Shown in pieces: positions 1 to 8,660 of a stretch of 64,000 bases of DNA. The DNA is from Stieleria marina. Lineage in GTDB: Bacteria; Planctomycetota; Planctomycetia; Pirellulales; Pirellulaceae. Each line of letters begins with the position of its first letter. The first letter of the stretch is position 1. Position numbers and translations under genes: made by a program. The notes beneath the pieces were generated by a model. It searched no databases and was not told the DNA's origin. It saw nothing but the letters and a program-made list of their open reading frames with translations. The DNA lies in the NCBI GenBank assembly GCA_007741555.1, contig CP036526.1:7739719-7803718 (forward strand), written 5' to 3'.

Positions 1-1
1 A

Positions 2-1369
2 CTGCTGACTTCACTGAACCCACCGCAGCAAGAAGCCGTTCGATTCGCACTTTCTGCCTACGACGTCGCGATCCTGCACGGGCCTCCCGGTACCGGCAAA
101 ACGACCACGTTGGCGGAAGTCATCTACCAGGCCGTGCAGCGCGGCGACCGCGTCCTTGCTTGCGCCCCCAGCAATACTGCCGTCGACAATTTGCTAGAAC
201 GACTGATCGGCATCATGCCGCGCACCGTGCGAGTCGGGCATCCGGCCCGCGTCTTTGAATCGCTGCGCGGTCACACGCTCGACGAACTGGTCGATAACGA
301 CCCCTCGTCGAACATCATTCGTGAAATGCGGCGCGACGTCGAAGAACTGATGCGAACCGCTTCGAAGACACTTCGCGGCAGTGACTGGCGGCAGCAAAAG
401 CGAGCCATCCATGCCGAAGCCGGTCAGCTGCGCGGGCAAATCCGTTCGCTCGAACGCAGCATCATCAATAGCGTGCTGGATCGGGCCGATGTGATCTGTA
501 CAACAACCACGATCGACGACGACTTGTTAGGCGACCGCACATTTGATTTGGTCGTCATTGATGAAGCCTGTCAGTGCACCGAACCAAGCGTGTGGCAAGC
601 GATCTTGCGAGCGGACCGCTTGGTGTTGGCCGGCGACCATTGCCAATTGCCGCCAACCGTGTTGAGCGATGAAGCGGCGAATTGCGGCATGCGTCAGTCG
701 TTGATGCAACGTTTGGTGTTGCGCGAAGGCGAGGAGGTGTTTCGACGATTGACGGTGCAGTACCGAATGCACGAGGCGATTATGAATTTTTCGTCTGATA
801 CGTTTTACGAAAGCACGTTGGTGGCCGATGCCTCGGTGAAATCGCATCGATTGTGTGATCTACCAAATGTTCAAGAACTGCCGCTAACGACCGATCCGAT
901 CGAGTTCATCGATACGGCCGGTGCGGAGTTTGAAGAACAGCTTGAACCCGATGGTGAAAGCAAGATGAACCCCAAGGAAGCCAACGTCATTGTGCGATTG
1001 GTGCGTGAACTGATCGACGCTGGGGTCACGGAAGATCAAATCGCAGTCATCGCCCCCTACGCTGCGCAAGTTCGTTTGCTACGCGGGCGACTGGACGCAA
1101 CAGATTTGGAAATCGGGACGGTAGATGGTTTTCAGGGCCGCGAAAAGGAAGTCATTCTGATCACGATGGTTCGCAGCAATGATCGCGGCGAAATCGGTTT
1201 CTTGTCCGATACGCGGCGCACCAATGTGGCTCTCACGCGGGCCAAACGCAAACTTATCGTCGTCGGCGACAGTGCGACGTTAGCCACCAATGAGTTCTAC
1301 GGTGATCTGCTGGAGTACTTCGAAACGCAGAACGCCTACCACACCGTTTGGGAATTCGGCGATGTCTAG
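2..1369 (+). CDS. SF1 (Upf1/IGHMBP2-like) DNA/RNA helicase, 5' end outside window
   Basis: The reading frame is open from base 2, so this is the C-terminal 455 residues of a gene that starts left of the window; the ATG at 110 lies inside the helicase core and is not the start. Walker A (GPPGTGKT) is at 80-103, the DEAC Walker B at about residue 187, then a Q-x-x-QLPPT motif III, an FRRLTVQYRMHE motif IV-like segment, and VDGFQGREKEV plus NVALTRAKRK motifs V and VI near the end. This order is that of superfamily 1B helicases of the Upf1/Dna2/IGHMBP2 type (AAA_11 and AAA_12 in Pfam terms). It should unwind DNA or RNA using ATP. The substrate cannot be read from the sequence. The gene ends 8 bases before the stop codon of the convergent GMC oxidoreductase. 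Confidence 0.9.
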   Translation: MLTSLNPPQQEAVRFALSAYDVAILHGPPGTGKTTTLAEVIYQAVQRGDRVLACAPSNTAVDNLLERLIGIMPRTVRVGHPARVFESLRGHTLDELVDNDPSSNIIREMRRDVEELMRTASKTLRGSDWRQQKRAIHAEAGQLRGQIRSLERSIINSVLDRADVICTTTTIDDDLLGDRTFDLVVIDEACQCTEPSVWQAILRADRLVLAGDHCQLPPTVLSDEAANCGMRQSLMQRLVLREGEEVFRRLTVQYRMHEAIMNFSSDTFYESTLVADASVKSHRLCDLPNVQELPLTTDPIEFIDTAGAEFEEQLEPDGESKMNPKEANVIVRLVRELIDAGVTEDQIAVIAPYAAQVRLLRGRLDATDLEIGTVDGFQGREKEVILITMVRSNDRGEIGFLSDTRRTNVALTRAKRKLIVVGDSATLATNEFYGDLLEYFETQNAYHTVWEFGDV

Positions 1370-1377
1370 TTCCGCGA

Positions 1378-2781
1378 TCAAGTTGCTCTGCCAGCCCCCA
1401 CTAATTTGGCCAGCGTCATCACGGCAGCATTCGGATTGCCCATCGTGATTCGCTGCAAGGCGGATGCATCGACGACGTGCAGATTGTCGGCTCCCGTTTT
1501 GATCCCCGCTGCGGTTCCCATCGGATGATACAGCGTCTGAGAAAATCGCTGCACTGATTTGGCAATTGCTTCGTCGCTCTGTCGCTTCGTACCCGGCAGT
1601 ATTTCACCGGTGATCAGATTGCCGTAGTGATCACTCGATGCGATCTGCCGAGCCAGTCGGACGCCGTCGATTGTCTTTTCCAAATCGTGTGGATGATCCA
1701 AGTAGTTTGGATGAATGCTGGGCGGCGCATGCGGATCAGCGGACGTGATCGTCAGCTGTCCACGCGATTGGGGCTGGGTCACGTTCACACCGATCGTCAG
1801 CGCGGGCGGTGCCTTGGGATTGGGGTACAGCAAATAGTGAGTCGGAGTAACGTGAATTTGAATGTGCCCGTCGTCGAACAAGCCGCCTGCTTCGGCAATG
1901 TTGGACACGATCGGTCCGTCGCCATCCTTTGTCCACAATTGGTCTTCTTCGTCGCTGAACGTGAACGGGAAAGCATGCTCTGGATTCACGCCAAAGATCA
2001 CCGGCATGATCAAATGATCCTGTAGGTTAGCGCCAACCGCTGGATCATCATGTCGCAAATCAATTTTGCAATCGCACAAAACCTCTCGCGGCCCAATACC
2101 GCTTCGCATCAGAATCATTGGCGTCGCGATGGCGCCCGCACAAAGAAAGACTTGTTTGGCGGCACGCAACTCTTCGCCATCGGCGGTGCGAACCCCCGCC
2201 GCGCGATCACCTTGGAACAGAACTCGGTCAACGGTTGCACGAACGACTTCAATGCTGCCGTGCTTCAGCAATTCTGCAGGAGTCCAACGTCGGCCGCGCC
2301 GGTTAGCACGCCGGTAGCTGTCCGGATCACCATAGTTTTTCGCTGCCAGTTGAAACTGCCGCGCAGCGTTACTTTGCCACTTTGCCCGTTCAGGCTGAAC
2401 GATTGATTCCAATTCATCAAAAGCGTCGCGTGCATCCGAGGACTGCACCCCAATCGATTCGGCGATGTTTTCAAAGTCACTGTCGGTCGGCGGGAACCAG
2501 ATCATCGCGTTGATGCGGCCGCTGCCACCGGGCCCCCGCCCTCGAGGCCAGCCGAGCGATCGCCCCGCCAAAGTATCGATTGGATCGGTCGCCAGATCCC
2601 AATCTTCACGACTACCGATCAGATTCAACCATCGGGACGGCCGAACTCGATCGATTTGGGGGGCCAAATCAGACTCCGGCTCGATGACCAGGATTTGTTG
2701 ATCGCCGTCACTTGCCAAGCAATTTGCCAACAGGCAACCGGCCGAACCAGCGCCCACGATGATGATGTCAGGGTTAGGCAT
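1378..2781 (-). CDS. GMC-family FAD-dependent oxidoreductase (choline/alcohol dehydrogenase-like)
   Basis: A 467-residue protein starts with a Rossmann FAD site (IIIVGAGSAGCLLAN, residues about 6-20). It carries a GMC signature-like stretch near residue 80 (WPRGRGPGGSGRINAM) and ends with the paired active-site motifs HPMGTA and NPNAAVMTLA, which bring the catalytic His and Asn/His of the glucose-methanol-choline family. It should oxidise a primary or secondary alcohol with FAD; the substrate is unknown. It is about 70 residues shorter than choline dehydrogenase BetA. No signal peptide is visible, so it is probably cytoplasmic. It is a stand-alone gene, convergent with the helicase and divergent from the aminotransferase, with no betaine-pathway genes nearby, so a betA label is not justified. 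Confidence 0.9.
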   Translation of the reverse strand: MPNPDIIIVGAGSAGCLLANCLASDGDQQILVIEPESDLAPQIDRVRPSRWLNLIGSREDWDLATDPIDTLAGRSLGWPRGRGPGGSGRINAMIWFPPTDSDFENIAESIGVQSSDARDAFDELESIVQPERAKWQSNAARQFQLAAKNYGDPDSYRRANRRGRRWTPAELLKHGSIEVVRATVDRVLFQGDRAAGVRTADGEELRAAKQVFLCAGAIATPMILMRSGIGPREVLCDCKIDLRHDDPAVGANLQDHLIMPVIFGVNPEHAFPFTFSDEEDQLWTKDGDGPIVSNIAEAGGLFDDGHIQIHVTPTHYLLYPNPKAPPALTIGVNVTQPQSRGQLTITSADPHAPPSIHPNYLDHPHDLEKTIDGVRLARQIASSDHYGNLITGEILPGTKRQSDEAIAKSVQRFSQTLYHPMGTAAGIKTGADNLHVVDASALQRITMGNPNAAVMTLAKLVGAGRAT

Positions 2782-2868
2782 GAAAACAGAAAAACTGCCG
2801 ATAGTCGATTTCGAGTTTGTTGATTAGGATTTTGGCATCTGTTTCGACACCCTTACCTTTCGATTGTC

Positions 2869-4083
2869 ATGACCGCGTCAACGACCAGCCACCGTTTTTC
2901 GACTCTGTCCGTCGCGCCACCCGATGCTATTTTGGGTTTGACGGAAGCCTTCTTGGCGGATTCCAACCCCGACAAGATGAACTTGAGCGTCGGCGTGTAC
3001 AAGGACGCTTCGGGACAGACACCGGTGTTGAAATGTGTCAAAGCAGCCGAAACAAAATTGATCGAAGAAGAAAAAACGAAAGGCTACTTGCCGATCGATG
3101 GGTACACGGACTACCGCAACCACGTGCGCAATCTGGTGTTTGACGAAACCATCGAGCACGATCGAATCGCTGTGATTCAGACTCCAGGTGGAACCGGAGC
3201 GCTTCGCGTGGCGGCAGATTTCTTGGTCACTCAGTTGACGCCGATTCGCATTTGGATCCCCACTCCGACTTGGGCCAACCACGGCAACATTTTTGCAGCC
3301 GCGCACTTGGAAGCTCAACCGTACAGCTACTTGGGTGCGGACCGAAAGTCCCTGGACATCGATGCGATGTTGGACGATCTAAAAAACAAAACGCGGGTAG
3401 GTGATGCCGTGCTACTGCATGGTTGCTGCCACAACCCAACCGGCATCGACCCGACCGCCGCACAGTGGAAGGAAATCGCCAAGGTGGTCGCCGAAAAATC
3501 ATTGATCCCACTACTGGATTTTGCGTATCAAGGTTTCGGTGCGGGCATTGCCGAAGACGCCGTCGGACTGCGAACGGTACTGGATGCCGTCGATGAAGCG
3601 ATTGTGTGCAGTTCGTTTTCAAAAAACTTTGGACTGTACAGCGAACGCGTCGGAGCCGTCTCGTTGGTTGCCAGCGACGCCGACGCGTGCAAAGCTTCGC
3701 TGAGCCAACTGAAACGGATTGTTCGCACTAACTACAGCAACCCGCCACGACATGGCGGTGCGATCGTCGCGACAGTGCTGGATGACGCAGGATTGACGGC
3801 GATGTGGACCGAAGAATTGACTGAGATGCGAGAACGGATCACACGTCTGCGTGGCGATTTTATCGACACGATGAAATCGACCGGTGCCGGGCATGACTTT
3901 GAATTCCTGCGATCACAAAACGGCATGTTTTCGTTTAGCGGCCTGACCCCCATGCAAGTTGACGAACTGAAGAACAAGCACAGCATCTACATCGTCGGCA
4001 GCGGCCGTATCAACGTGGCCGGCATGAGCGAGAGCAAAATGTCGCAGCTATGCGAAGCGGTTGCGAGCGTGATGGAGTCCTAG
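2869..4083 (+). CDS. Aspartate/aromatic aminotransferase (class I, AspC/TyrB type)
   Basis: A 404-residue PLP enzyme of fold type I. The segment GYLPIDGYTDYR, the HGCCHNPTG motif (residues 184-192), D217 in LLDFAYQGFG for the pyridine nitrogen, and the PLP Lys252 in SSFSKNFGLYSERVG are those of the AspC/TyrB subfamily. A C-terminal GSGRINVAG supplies the Arg that binds the substrate alpha-carboxylate. It should transfer the amino group between aspartate or an aromatic amino acid and 2-oxoglutarate in the cytoplasm. The length matches the family (about 396-400). The next gene is the start of an oligopeptide importer on the same strand 170 bases on; a shared role in amino-acid use is possible but not shown. 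Confidence 0.93.
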   Translation: MTASTTSHRFSTLSVAPPDAILGLTEAFLADSNPDKMNLSVGVYKDASGQTPVLKCVKAAETKLIEEEKTKGYLPIDGYTDYRNHVRNLVFDETIEHDRIAVIQTPGGTGALRVAADFLVTQLTPIRIWIPTPTWANHGNIFAAAHLEAQPYSYLGADRKSLDIDAMLDDLKNKTRVGDAVLLHGCCHNPTGIDPTAAQWKEIAKVVAEKSLIPLLDFAYQGFGAGIAEDAVGLRTVLDAVDEAIVCSSFSKNFGLYSERVGAVSLVASDADACKASLSQLKRIVRTNYSNPPRHGGAIVATVLDDAGLTAMWTEELTEMRERITRLRGDFIDTMKSTGAGHDFEFLRSQNGMFSFSGLTPMQVDELKNKHSIYIVGSGRINVAGMSESKMSQLCEAVASVMES

Positions 4084-4173
4084 ACGTTGCCGCGACCACG
4101 ATCTGGCACTCTGCCCGGCAATGAGGACGGGGGGACGTAGCATTCCGCCGCGAAGCTTTGCAACGACGGGATT

Positions 4174-4201
4174 GAACCGCCATCGCACTGAATTGCGGTT
4201 C
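4174..4201 (+). other. Hairpin upstream of the oligopeptide-binding protein gene
   Basis: GAACCGC (4174-4180) pairs with GCGGTTC (4195-4201) around a 14-base loop. It lies between the aminotransferase stop and the binding protein start and has no following T run, so it is not a standard terminator. It may be a processing or attenuation structure, or chance. Confidence 0.3.
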
Positions 4202-4240
4202 CCGGTTACAATTCCGACTCACCGAGCAATTGCATCTCTT

Positions 4241-4245
4241 GAGGA
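4241..4245 (+). promoter_or_regulatory. Ribosome binding site that decides the GTG start of the Opp binding protein
   Basis: GAGGA sits 8 bases before the GTG at 4254. No ATG is available before the middle of the membrane anchor. A TTG at 4230 is in frame but has no such site, so the GTG is the best start. Confidence 0.55.
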
Positions 4246-4253
4246 ACCTTCGC

Positions 4254-6224
4254 GTGCCCCCGCAAGTACGTCGTGCCTTTCTGATCGTCGCCGCTGTCAT
4301 GGTGGTCATTGCCGTGGCTTGGGCATCATTTTTTGAAACGTTGCCGCCAGCAGACTTCAGTTTGCAAAGCGGCACGGATCCCAAAACTCTGGACCCCCAC
4401 CGAGCGACGGGAAACATCGAAAGCCGTTTGATTTTCGCGATGTTCAACGGCCTGTTGCAGATGCTTCCCGAGGGCGAACCGGACCCCGAAAGCGGGCTGC
4501 AGCCGATGACCGCCCAACCAGCGATGGCCAAATCGTACGACGTTTCCGACAGCGGTAGAACGTACACGTTTCATCTTCGCGATGACATCTTCTGGACCGA
4601 CGGCTCCCCCGTGACCAGTCACGATTTTGCTTGGAGCTGGCAACGAATGCTGCACCCCGGCACTGCCTGTGAATACACGTTTCAGTTGCACGGCGTACCG
4701 TTTGCCAAAGAATATTCCGAAAGCACCGTCAAAGTAGGTGACAAAGTCGAAGTCGAATTGTGGGATCGCCCAGACGACACGGACGACAAAGCCAGCCTGC
4801 AAAATTTTCCGCGCGGAACGATGCGTTACGGAATTCTTCGCGAAATTGAGAAGCCGGACAAACCGCCCCTTTCCGACGATGCGTCCGACAAACAGATCAA
4901 GAATGCCGAAGCCGACTGGCAAGAAACCTGGGTCTATCACATCGATGTCGCAGCAGAAAACGCAGATGGATCCATCGACTGGGACGGCCAAACAAAATCG
5001 CAAACGTTTGTCGCGAATCTAGAATCAGCCGCCAAAAAGACTGACACCCAACGCTGTCATGCAGTGATGATCGCATTTGGAAAACTAGGCGGACTGGAAA
5101 CTCCCGACTACAAAACGTTTGTGGTTCACTTGAAAGATGCGATTCCATATTTCCCCAATCTGGTCGCCTACTACCCAACGTTCCCGGTCAACAAAAACTG
5201 CGTCGAAGAGCACGGATCGCCACTTTGGACCAAAGCCGAAAACATCGTCACCAACGGGCCGTACAAACTGCAAGAACGACGCCTGCGTGATCGCCTGCGA
5301 CTGCTAAAAAACGAAGACTACTTTGGCGTCAACGAAAAGGGTTACGACACGATCGACTTCTTGTCCATGGAAGGCCAGAACACTGCAATCAACATGTACG
5401 AAACCGATCAGATCTCTTGGGTGACCGATCCGCCCGCGGCACTGTTGGGCGAATTGATCAAACGCGACGATTTTGTCAGTGCTCCGCAGTTGTCAATCTA
5501 CTACTACCAAATCAACATCCAGCGCGAGCCACTGGATGATGTTCGCGTCCGCCGCGCGATCGCGATGGCGATTGATCGAAAACAGATCGTCGAACAAGTC
5601 ATGAAGACTGGCCAGCTTCCCGCGTTCACATTGGTGCCGCCAGGGATCGCTGGATACGAAAGTGCCAAAGGCCCGATCTTTGATGTAGAAGCGGCCCAAA
5701 AATTGCTAGTCGAAGCCGGTTTTCCTGGTGGCCGTGGGATTCCAAAAATCACGTTGCTGTACAACACAACGGAAACCCACCGCGCGATCGCCGAAGTCAT
5801 TCAGCAGCAATTGCAAAACAATCTAAATGTCAAAATTGAGTTGCAAAACATGGAATGGGGCAGCTACTTGGACAAACGCAAACAGAAAGATTACGAAATC
5901 GCTCGTGCAGGTTGGATCGCGGATTATCCCGATCCAAACACTTTCTTGGACATGTGGATCACCGATGGTCCCCAGAATGACACAAACTGGAGCAACCAAG
6001 AATTTGATCGCTTGCTGCAAGACGCGGGATCCGAAGGCGATCCAGCAAAACGAATGAAGATGCTTCAGGCAGCCGAGCAGATTTTCATTGATGAGATGCC
6101 AGTGATCCCGATCTACTTCTACACGTCCTTGAACATGATCAAGAACGACGTAGAAGGTTTCTTTCCAACTGCCCAGGATTTGCATCCGATTCAGTTGTTG
6201 CAACCCAAGGAGGGCGTGAAGTGA
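4254..6224 (+). CDS. ABC transporter peptide-binding protein (SBP family 5, OppA/DppA-like)
   Basis: A 656-residue solute-binding protein. An N-terminal hydrophobic segment (residues about 8-25) acts as an uncleaved anchor or signal; no lipobox cysteine is seen. The SBP_5 fold is clear from SGTDPKTLDPH, the FHLRDDIFWTDGSPVTSHDF segment, VRRAIAMAIDRKQIV and the WIADYPDPNTFLDMW region. It captures oligopeptides outside the inner membrane and hands them to the permeases encoded just downstream. It is roughly 100 residues longer than E. coli OppA: residues about 158-277 form an extra acidic block before the conserved FVVHLKDAIPYFPN segment. GTG start chosen by its Shine-Dalgarno; a TTG at 4230 would add 8 residues. 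It is the first gene of the opp-type operon. Confidence 0.92.
   Translation: MPPQVRRAFLIVAAVMVVIAVAWASFFETLPPADFSLQSGTDPKTLDPHRATGNIESRLIFAMFNGLLQMLPEGEPDPESGLQPMTAQPAMAKSYDVSDSGRTYTFHLRDDIFWTDGSPVTSHDFAWSWQRMLHPGTACEYTFQLHGVPFAKEYSESTVKVGDKVEVELWDRPDDTDDKASLQNFPRGTMRYGILREIEKPDKPPLSDDASDKQIKNAEADWQETWVYHIDVAAENADGSIDWDGQTKSQTFVANLESAAKKTDTQRCHAVMIAFGKLGGLETPDYKTFVVHLKDAIPYFPNLVAYYPTFPVNKNCVEEHGSPLWTKAENIVTNGPYKLQERRLRDRLRLLKNEDYFGVNEKGYDTIDFLSMEGQNTAINMYETDQISWVTDPPAALLGELIKRDDFVSAPQLSIYYYQINIQREPLDDVRVRRAIAMAIDRKQIVEQVMKTGQLPAFTLVPPGIAGYESAKGPIFDVEAAQKLLVEAGFPGGRGIPKITLLYNTTETHRAIAEVIQQQLQNNLNVKIELQNMEWGSYLDKRKQKDYEIARAGWIADYPDPNTFLDMWITDGPQNDTNWSNQEFDRLLQDAGSEGDPAKRMKMLQAAEQIFIDEMPVIPIYFYTSLNMIKNDVEGFFPTAQDLHPIQLLQPKEGVK
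6207..6214 (+). promoter_or_regulatory. Strong Shine-Dalgarno-like sequence at the 3' end of the binding protein gene
   Basis: AAGGAGGG lies 6 bases before a GTG at 6221 that overlaps the binding-protein stop (GTGA). It is also simply the codons for Lys-Glu-Gly, so it may be chance. It is the only evidence that the short frame 6221-6349 is translated. Confidence 0.3.
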
Positions 6225-6349
6225 TTCGATCTCTCAATCCGCCGTTGGCAATCGTCATCGGCCGCTACGAACCTCTGAGGTCGGATCCAGGCCCATGGCT
6301 AGCGCCATCGACTGCCCCGGAAATTCGACAGGAGGTTTTCCATGCGTGA
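6221..6349 (+). CDS. Possible 42-residue bridging ORF between binding protein and permease
   Basis: A GTG overlapping the upstream stop (GTGA) opens a frame that runs exactly through the intergenic gap and stops at 6347-6349, just inside the OppB-like gene. An AAGGAGGG lies 6 bases upstream. The protein would be 42 residues, rich in Pro and Arg, with no signal peptide or known domain. Most of it runs through a degenerate copy of the intergenic inverted repeat (6241-6313), which argues that it is a chance open frame or a read-through that couples translation to the permease gene instead of a functional product. Confidence 0.2.
   Translation: MIRSLNPPLAIVIGRYEPLRSDPGPWLAPSTAPEIRQEVFHA
6241..6313. 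repeat. Degenerate copy of an intergenic inverted repeat
   Basis: The right arm 6291-6313 matches the arm at 50945-50967 with three differences (GCCCATGGCTAGCGCCA core). The left arm 6241-6262 is a weaker reverse complement (about 16 of 22 positions). It lies between the binding protein and OppB-like permease genes. The same family recurs at 50874-50967 and 53651-53673. Confidence 0.5.
6331..6335 (+). promoter_or_regulatory. Shine-Dalgarno of the OppB-like permease gene
   Basis: GGAGG lies 6 bases before the ATG at 6342, within CAGGAGG. This supports independent initiation of the permease gene after the 117-base gap. Confidence 0.6.
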
Positions 6350-7271
6350 TCTCTTGAGCTATCTGACGCAGCGGTTCTTTTGGATGCTGCTGACTCTTTG
6401 GGTGGTCTACACGTTCTCATTCATCTTGATGCGCAGCGTGCCGGGCAATCCCTTTAGCAGCGAACGCAATGTACCGCCGGCGATCGAACGACAGCTGGAA
6501 GCCCGTTACAACCTGGACGCACCGCCGCTGACGCAGTACATCGACTACTTAGTCGGCATCGTCACACGGTTTGACCTCGGCTGGTGCATTCGCCTGGAAG
6601 ACTACAGCGTCAACCAAGTCTTGGCCGAGGGACTCCCCGTATCGGCCTCACTTGCGATTTTCGCGATGGTGTTTGCGATCATCCTGGGTGTTTCGACAGG
6701 TGTTGTCTCTGCCGTCTACCGAGGCACCTACGCCGATATCGGGATGCGGACCGCGGCCGTACTGGGAATCGCGATTCCAAATTTTGTATTGGCAGGGCTG
6801 GCCATTTTGTTGTTTGTGTTTGGGATCAAAATTTTTCCTGCCGGCGGCTGGGGAACTTTGCGGCAAGTCGCATTGCCTGCACTTTGCCTGGGCGCACCAA
6901 TCGCTGCCTACATTGCTCGATTGACACGAACGGGCATGCTAGAAGTCCTGACAAAAGATCATGTTCGCACCGCGTTTGCAAAAGGGCTTCCCAAGCGAAC
7001 CGTCATCATGAAACACGTTCTTCCCGGAGCCATGTTGCCAGTCGTTTCGTACTTGGGACCAGCCACCGCACGCGTGCTGACGGGATCGCTAGTGCTTGAG
7101 CAAATTTTTGCCTTGCCCGGACTTGGCAGTCACTTTATTCATGCTGCCCTGCAGCGCGACTACACGCTGGCCACAGGAATGGTTCTGACTTACACAGTGA
7201 TCTTGTTTGTCATGAACACCCTCGTCGATATCTCGTACTCGATCATCGATCCAAGGGTGAAGCTACAGTGA
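6342..7271 (+). CDS. Oligopeptide ABC transporter permease, OppB/DppB type
   Basis: A 309-residue inner-membrane protein with about six transmembrane segments. The N-terminal pattern (LTQRFFWMLLTLWVVYTFSF, then SVPGNPF and a YNLDAPPLTQY segment) is diagnostic of OppB/DppB. The EAA-type coupling loop appears as RTAFAKGLPKRTVIMKHVLPGA, followed by LVLEQIFALPGLG. It forms half of the membrane pore for peptide import. The length matches the family (306-340). Its stop codon overlaps the GTG of the next permease gene (GTGA at 7268-7271), so the two are translationally coupled. Confidence 0.95.
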   Translation: MRDLLSYLTQRFFWMLLTLWVVYTFSFILMRSVPGNPFSSERNVPPAIERQLEARYNLDAPPLTQYIDYLVGIVTRFDLGWCIRLEDYSVNQVLAEGLPVSASLAIFAMVFAIILGVSTGVVSAVYRGTYADIGMRTAAVLGIAIPNFVLAGLAILLFVFGIKIFPAGGWGTLRQVALPALCLGAPIAAYIARLTRTGMLEVLTKDHVRTAFAKGLPKRTVIMKHVLPGAMLPVVSYLGPATARVLTGSLVLEQIFALPGLGSHFIHAALQRDYTLATGMVLTYTVILFVMNTLVDISYSIIDPRVKLQ

Positions 7272-8506
7272 ACACAGGAAAAGATGATCGCGACGTCAAA
7301 CTTCTCGAGCAAATTCTCGACGAATCGAAGCAGGTGCAAGGCGTTTCGCTTTGGCAAGATGCCTGGAAACGATTGCGCCGCAACAAGGCTGCGATGGCAT
7401 CGATGGCGACGTTGTGCATTTTGGGCATCCTAGCCTTTTTGACACCGCTATTGCCTCTGCAAAGCCCCATCGACAAGGACTTGAACAACCGACGGTTCTT
7501 GCCACCCAGCCTGGAAACAGTTGTCATGGGGCAGCGTGACGGATTGAAATTCAAAGACGGCCGGCTGACGGCGCAGCTGGCAAAGTTCGAGGACGAGATT
7601 GGCGAACTAAGAACGAAGCAGAGAAGTGAATCGGATCCTGACAAACGCGATGCGATCGATGAACAAATCGAAAATCGCATCGAAGTCGAGCATCCTTTCA
7701 ACCAACTTTGGAACGAACTAGATTCCGTTTCGTGGGGTCTGTGCGAACTGCGAGTATCAATCTTTGGCGACTACGCGATCCCCAGCATCTTCGGCACGGA
7801 CCAACTGGGCCGAGACTTGCTGGCACGCGTCTTCTGGGGCGCCCGTGTATCGCTAATCGTTGGGATTGTTGCGACGCTGGTCAGCTTGATCATTGGTGTC
7901 AGTTACGGAGCGACGGCGGGTTACTTCGGTGGGATCGTCGACACGATTATGATGCGGATCGTCGATGTACTCTATTCGATTCCGTTTTTCTTTGTGGTGA
8001 TCTTGATCATGACGTTTTTAGGCGACGACGCTATCAAGAAACGCATGAACGAAATCGGCATCGACCAGATCATGGTGTTCTACGTCGTGATTGGCGCGAT
8101 CTATTGGTTGACCATGTCTCGAGTCGTGCGGGGACAGGTCCTCTCGCTCAAAGAAGAACAGTTCGTCGAATCAGCACGCACAGTGGGCGCATCTTCGTCG
8201 CGAATTATCTTTCGGCATCTGGTGCCCAATGTGTTGGGCATCGTGATCGTTTACTTAACTCTGACGATTCCATCGGTCATGTTGTTCGAGGCGTTCTTGT
8301 CGTTCTTGGGCATGGGTGTTTCACCGCCAGATGTTTCGTGGGGCTTACTACTCAAAGACGGTGTCGATGCCCTCTCCAGCGTCAAGCTGTTTTGGTGGGT
8401 CGTCGTTTTCCCAGGCGCCGCCCTGGCCGCCACGCTGTTCGCATTGAACTTCTTGGGCGACGGACTACGTGACGCATTGGATCCAAGAATGAAGAACCGT
8501 GATTAG
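7268..8506 (+). CDS. Oligopeptide ABC transporter permease, OppC/DppC type, with insertion
   Basis: A 412-residue permease that begins at a GTG overlapping the upstream stop. The core is OppC: SLWQDAWKRLRRNKAAM before TM1 (about 42-62), FGTDQLGRDLLARVFWGARVSL (about 175-196), further membrane segments, the coupling loop ESARTVGASSSRIIFRHLVPN, and LFEAFLSFLGMGVSPP. It is about 100 residues longer than usual. The extra block lies in the loop after TM1 (roughly residues 70-165) and has a charged helical stretch that could form a coiled coil (98-140), so it should sit on the outside of the membrane, near the binding protein. A second, smaller insertion (DDAIKKRMNEIGIDQIM) follows a central membrane segment. 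Confidence 0.93.
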   Translation: MNTGKDDRDVKLLEQILDESKQVQGVSLWQDAWKRLRRNKAAMASMATLCILGILAFLTPLLPLQSPIDKDLNNRRFLPPSLETVVMGQRDGLKFKDGRLTAQLAKFEDEIGELRTKQRSESDPDKRDAIDEQIENRIEVEHPFNQLWNELDSVSWGLCELRVSIFGDYAIPSIFGTDQLGRDLLARVFWGARVSLIVGIVATLVSLIIGVSYGATAGYFGGIVDTIMMRIVDVLYSIPFFFVVILIMTFLGDDAIKKRMNEIGIDQIMVFYVVIGAIYWLTMSRVVRGQVLSLKEEQFVESARTVGASSSRIIFRHLVPNVLGIVIVYLTLTIPSVMLFEAFLSFLGMGVSPPDVSWGLLLKDGVDALSSVKLFWWVVVFPGAALAATLFALNFLGDGLRDALDPRMKNRD

Positions 8507-8660
8507 TCTGCCTATCCATTTCGCCAACCTAGTCGTCCCGCGTCGCCGCTGGCGGATCCAAAGTGACGTCCGTCGCATTGCCGCGTTGGCAGTTTTGACG
8601 ACAGATCGGCAACACGCTGCCAGCATCGTGGCAGGCTTACGGAGATGCGCAAATGTCTGA
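8499..8660 (+). CDS. Possible 53-residue bridging ORF between OppC- and OppD-like genes
   Basis: A GTG at 8499 inside the end of the permease gene opens a frame that crosses the whole 146-base gap and stops at 8658-8660, just inside the ATPase gene. The product would be Arg/Ala/Val-rich with no recognisable domain. No good Shine-Dalgarno is seen. It may be a chance frame that lets ribosomes reach the next start; it is listed because the gap between two tightly packed genes is otherwise unexplained. Confidence 0.13.
   Translation: MISLPIHFANLVVPRRRWRIQSDVRRIAALAVLTTDRQHAASIVAGLRRCANV

Noticed and set aside
2-1369. Helicase as a defence-island component
   Set aside because: Only housekeeping-type neighbours follow; no nuclease, methylase or toxin genes are seen in the window.
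7708-8472. 254-codon frame overlapping the OppC-like gene on the same strand
   Set aside because: The reading is the +1 shadow of a strongly supported permease; no membrane helices or motifs.
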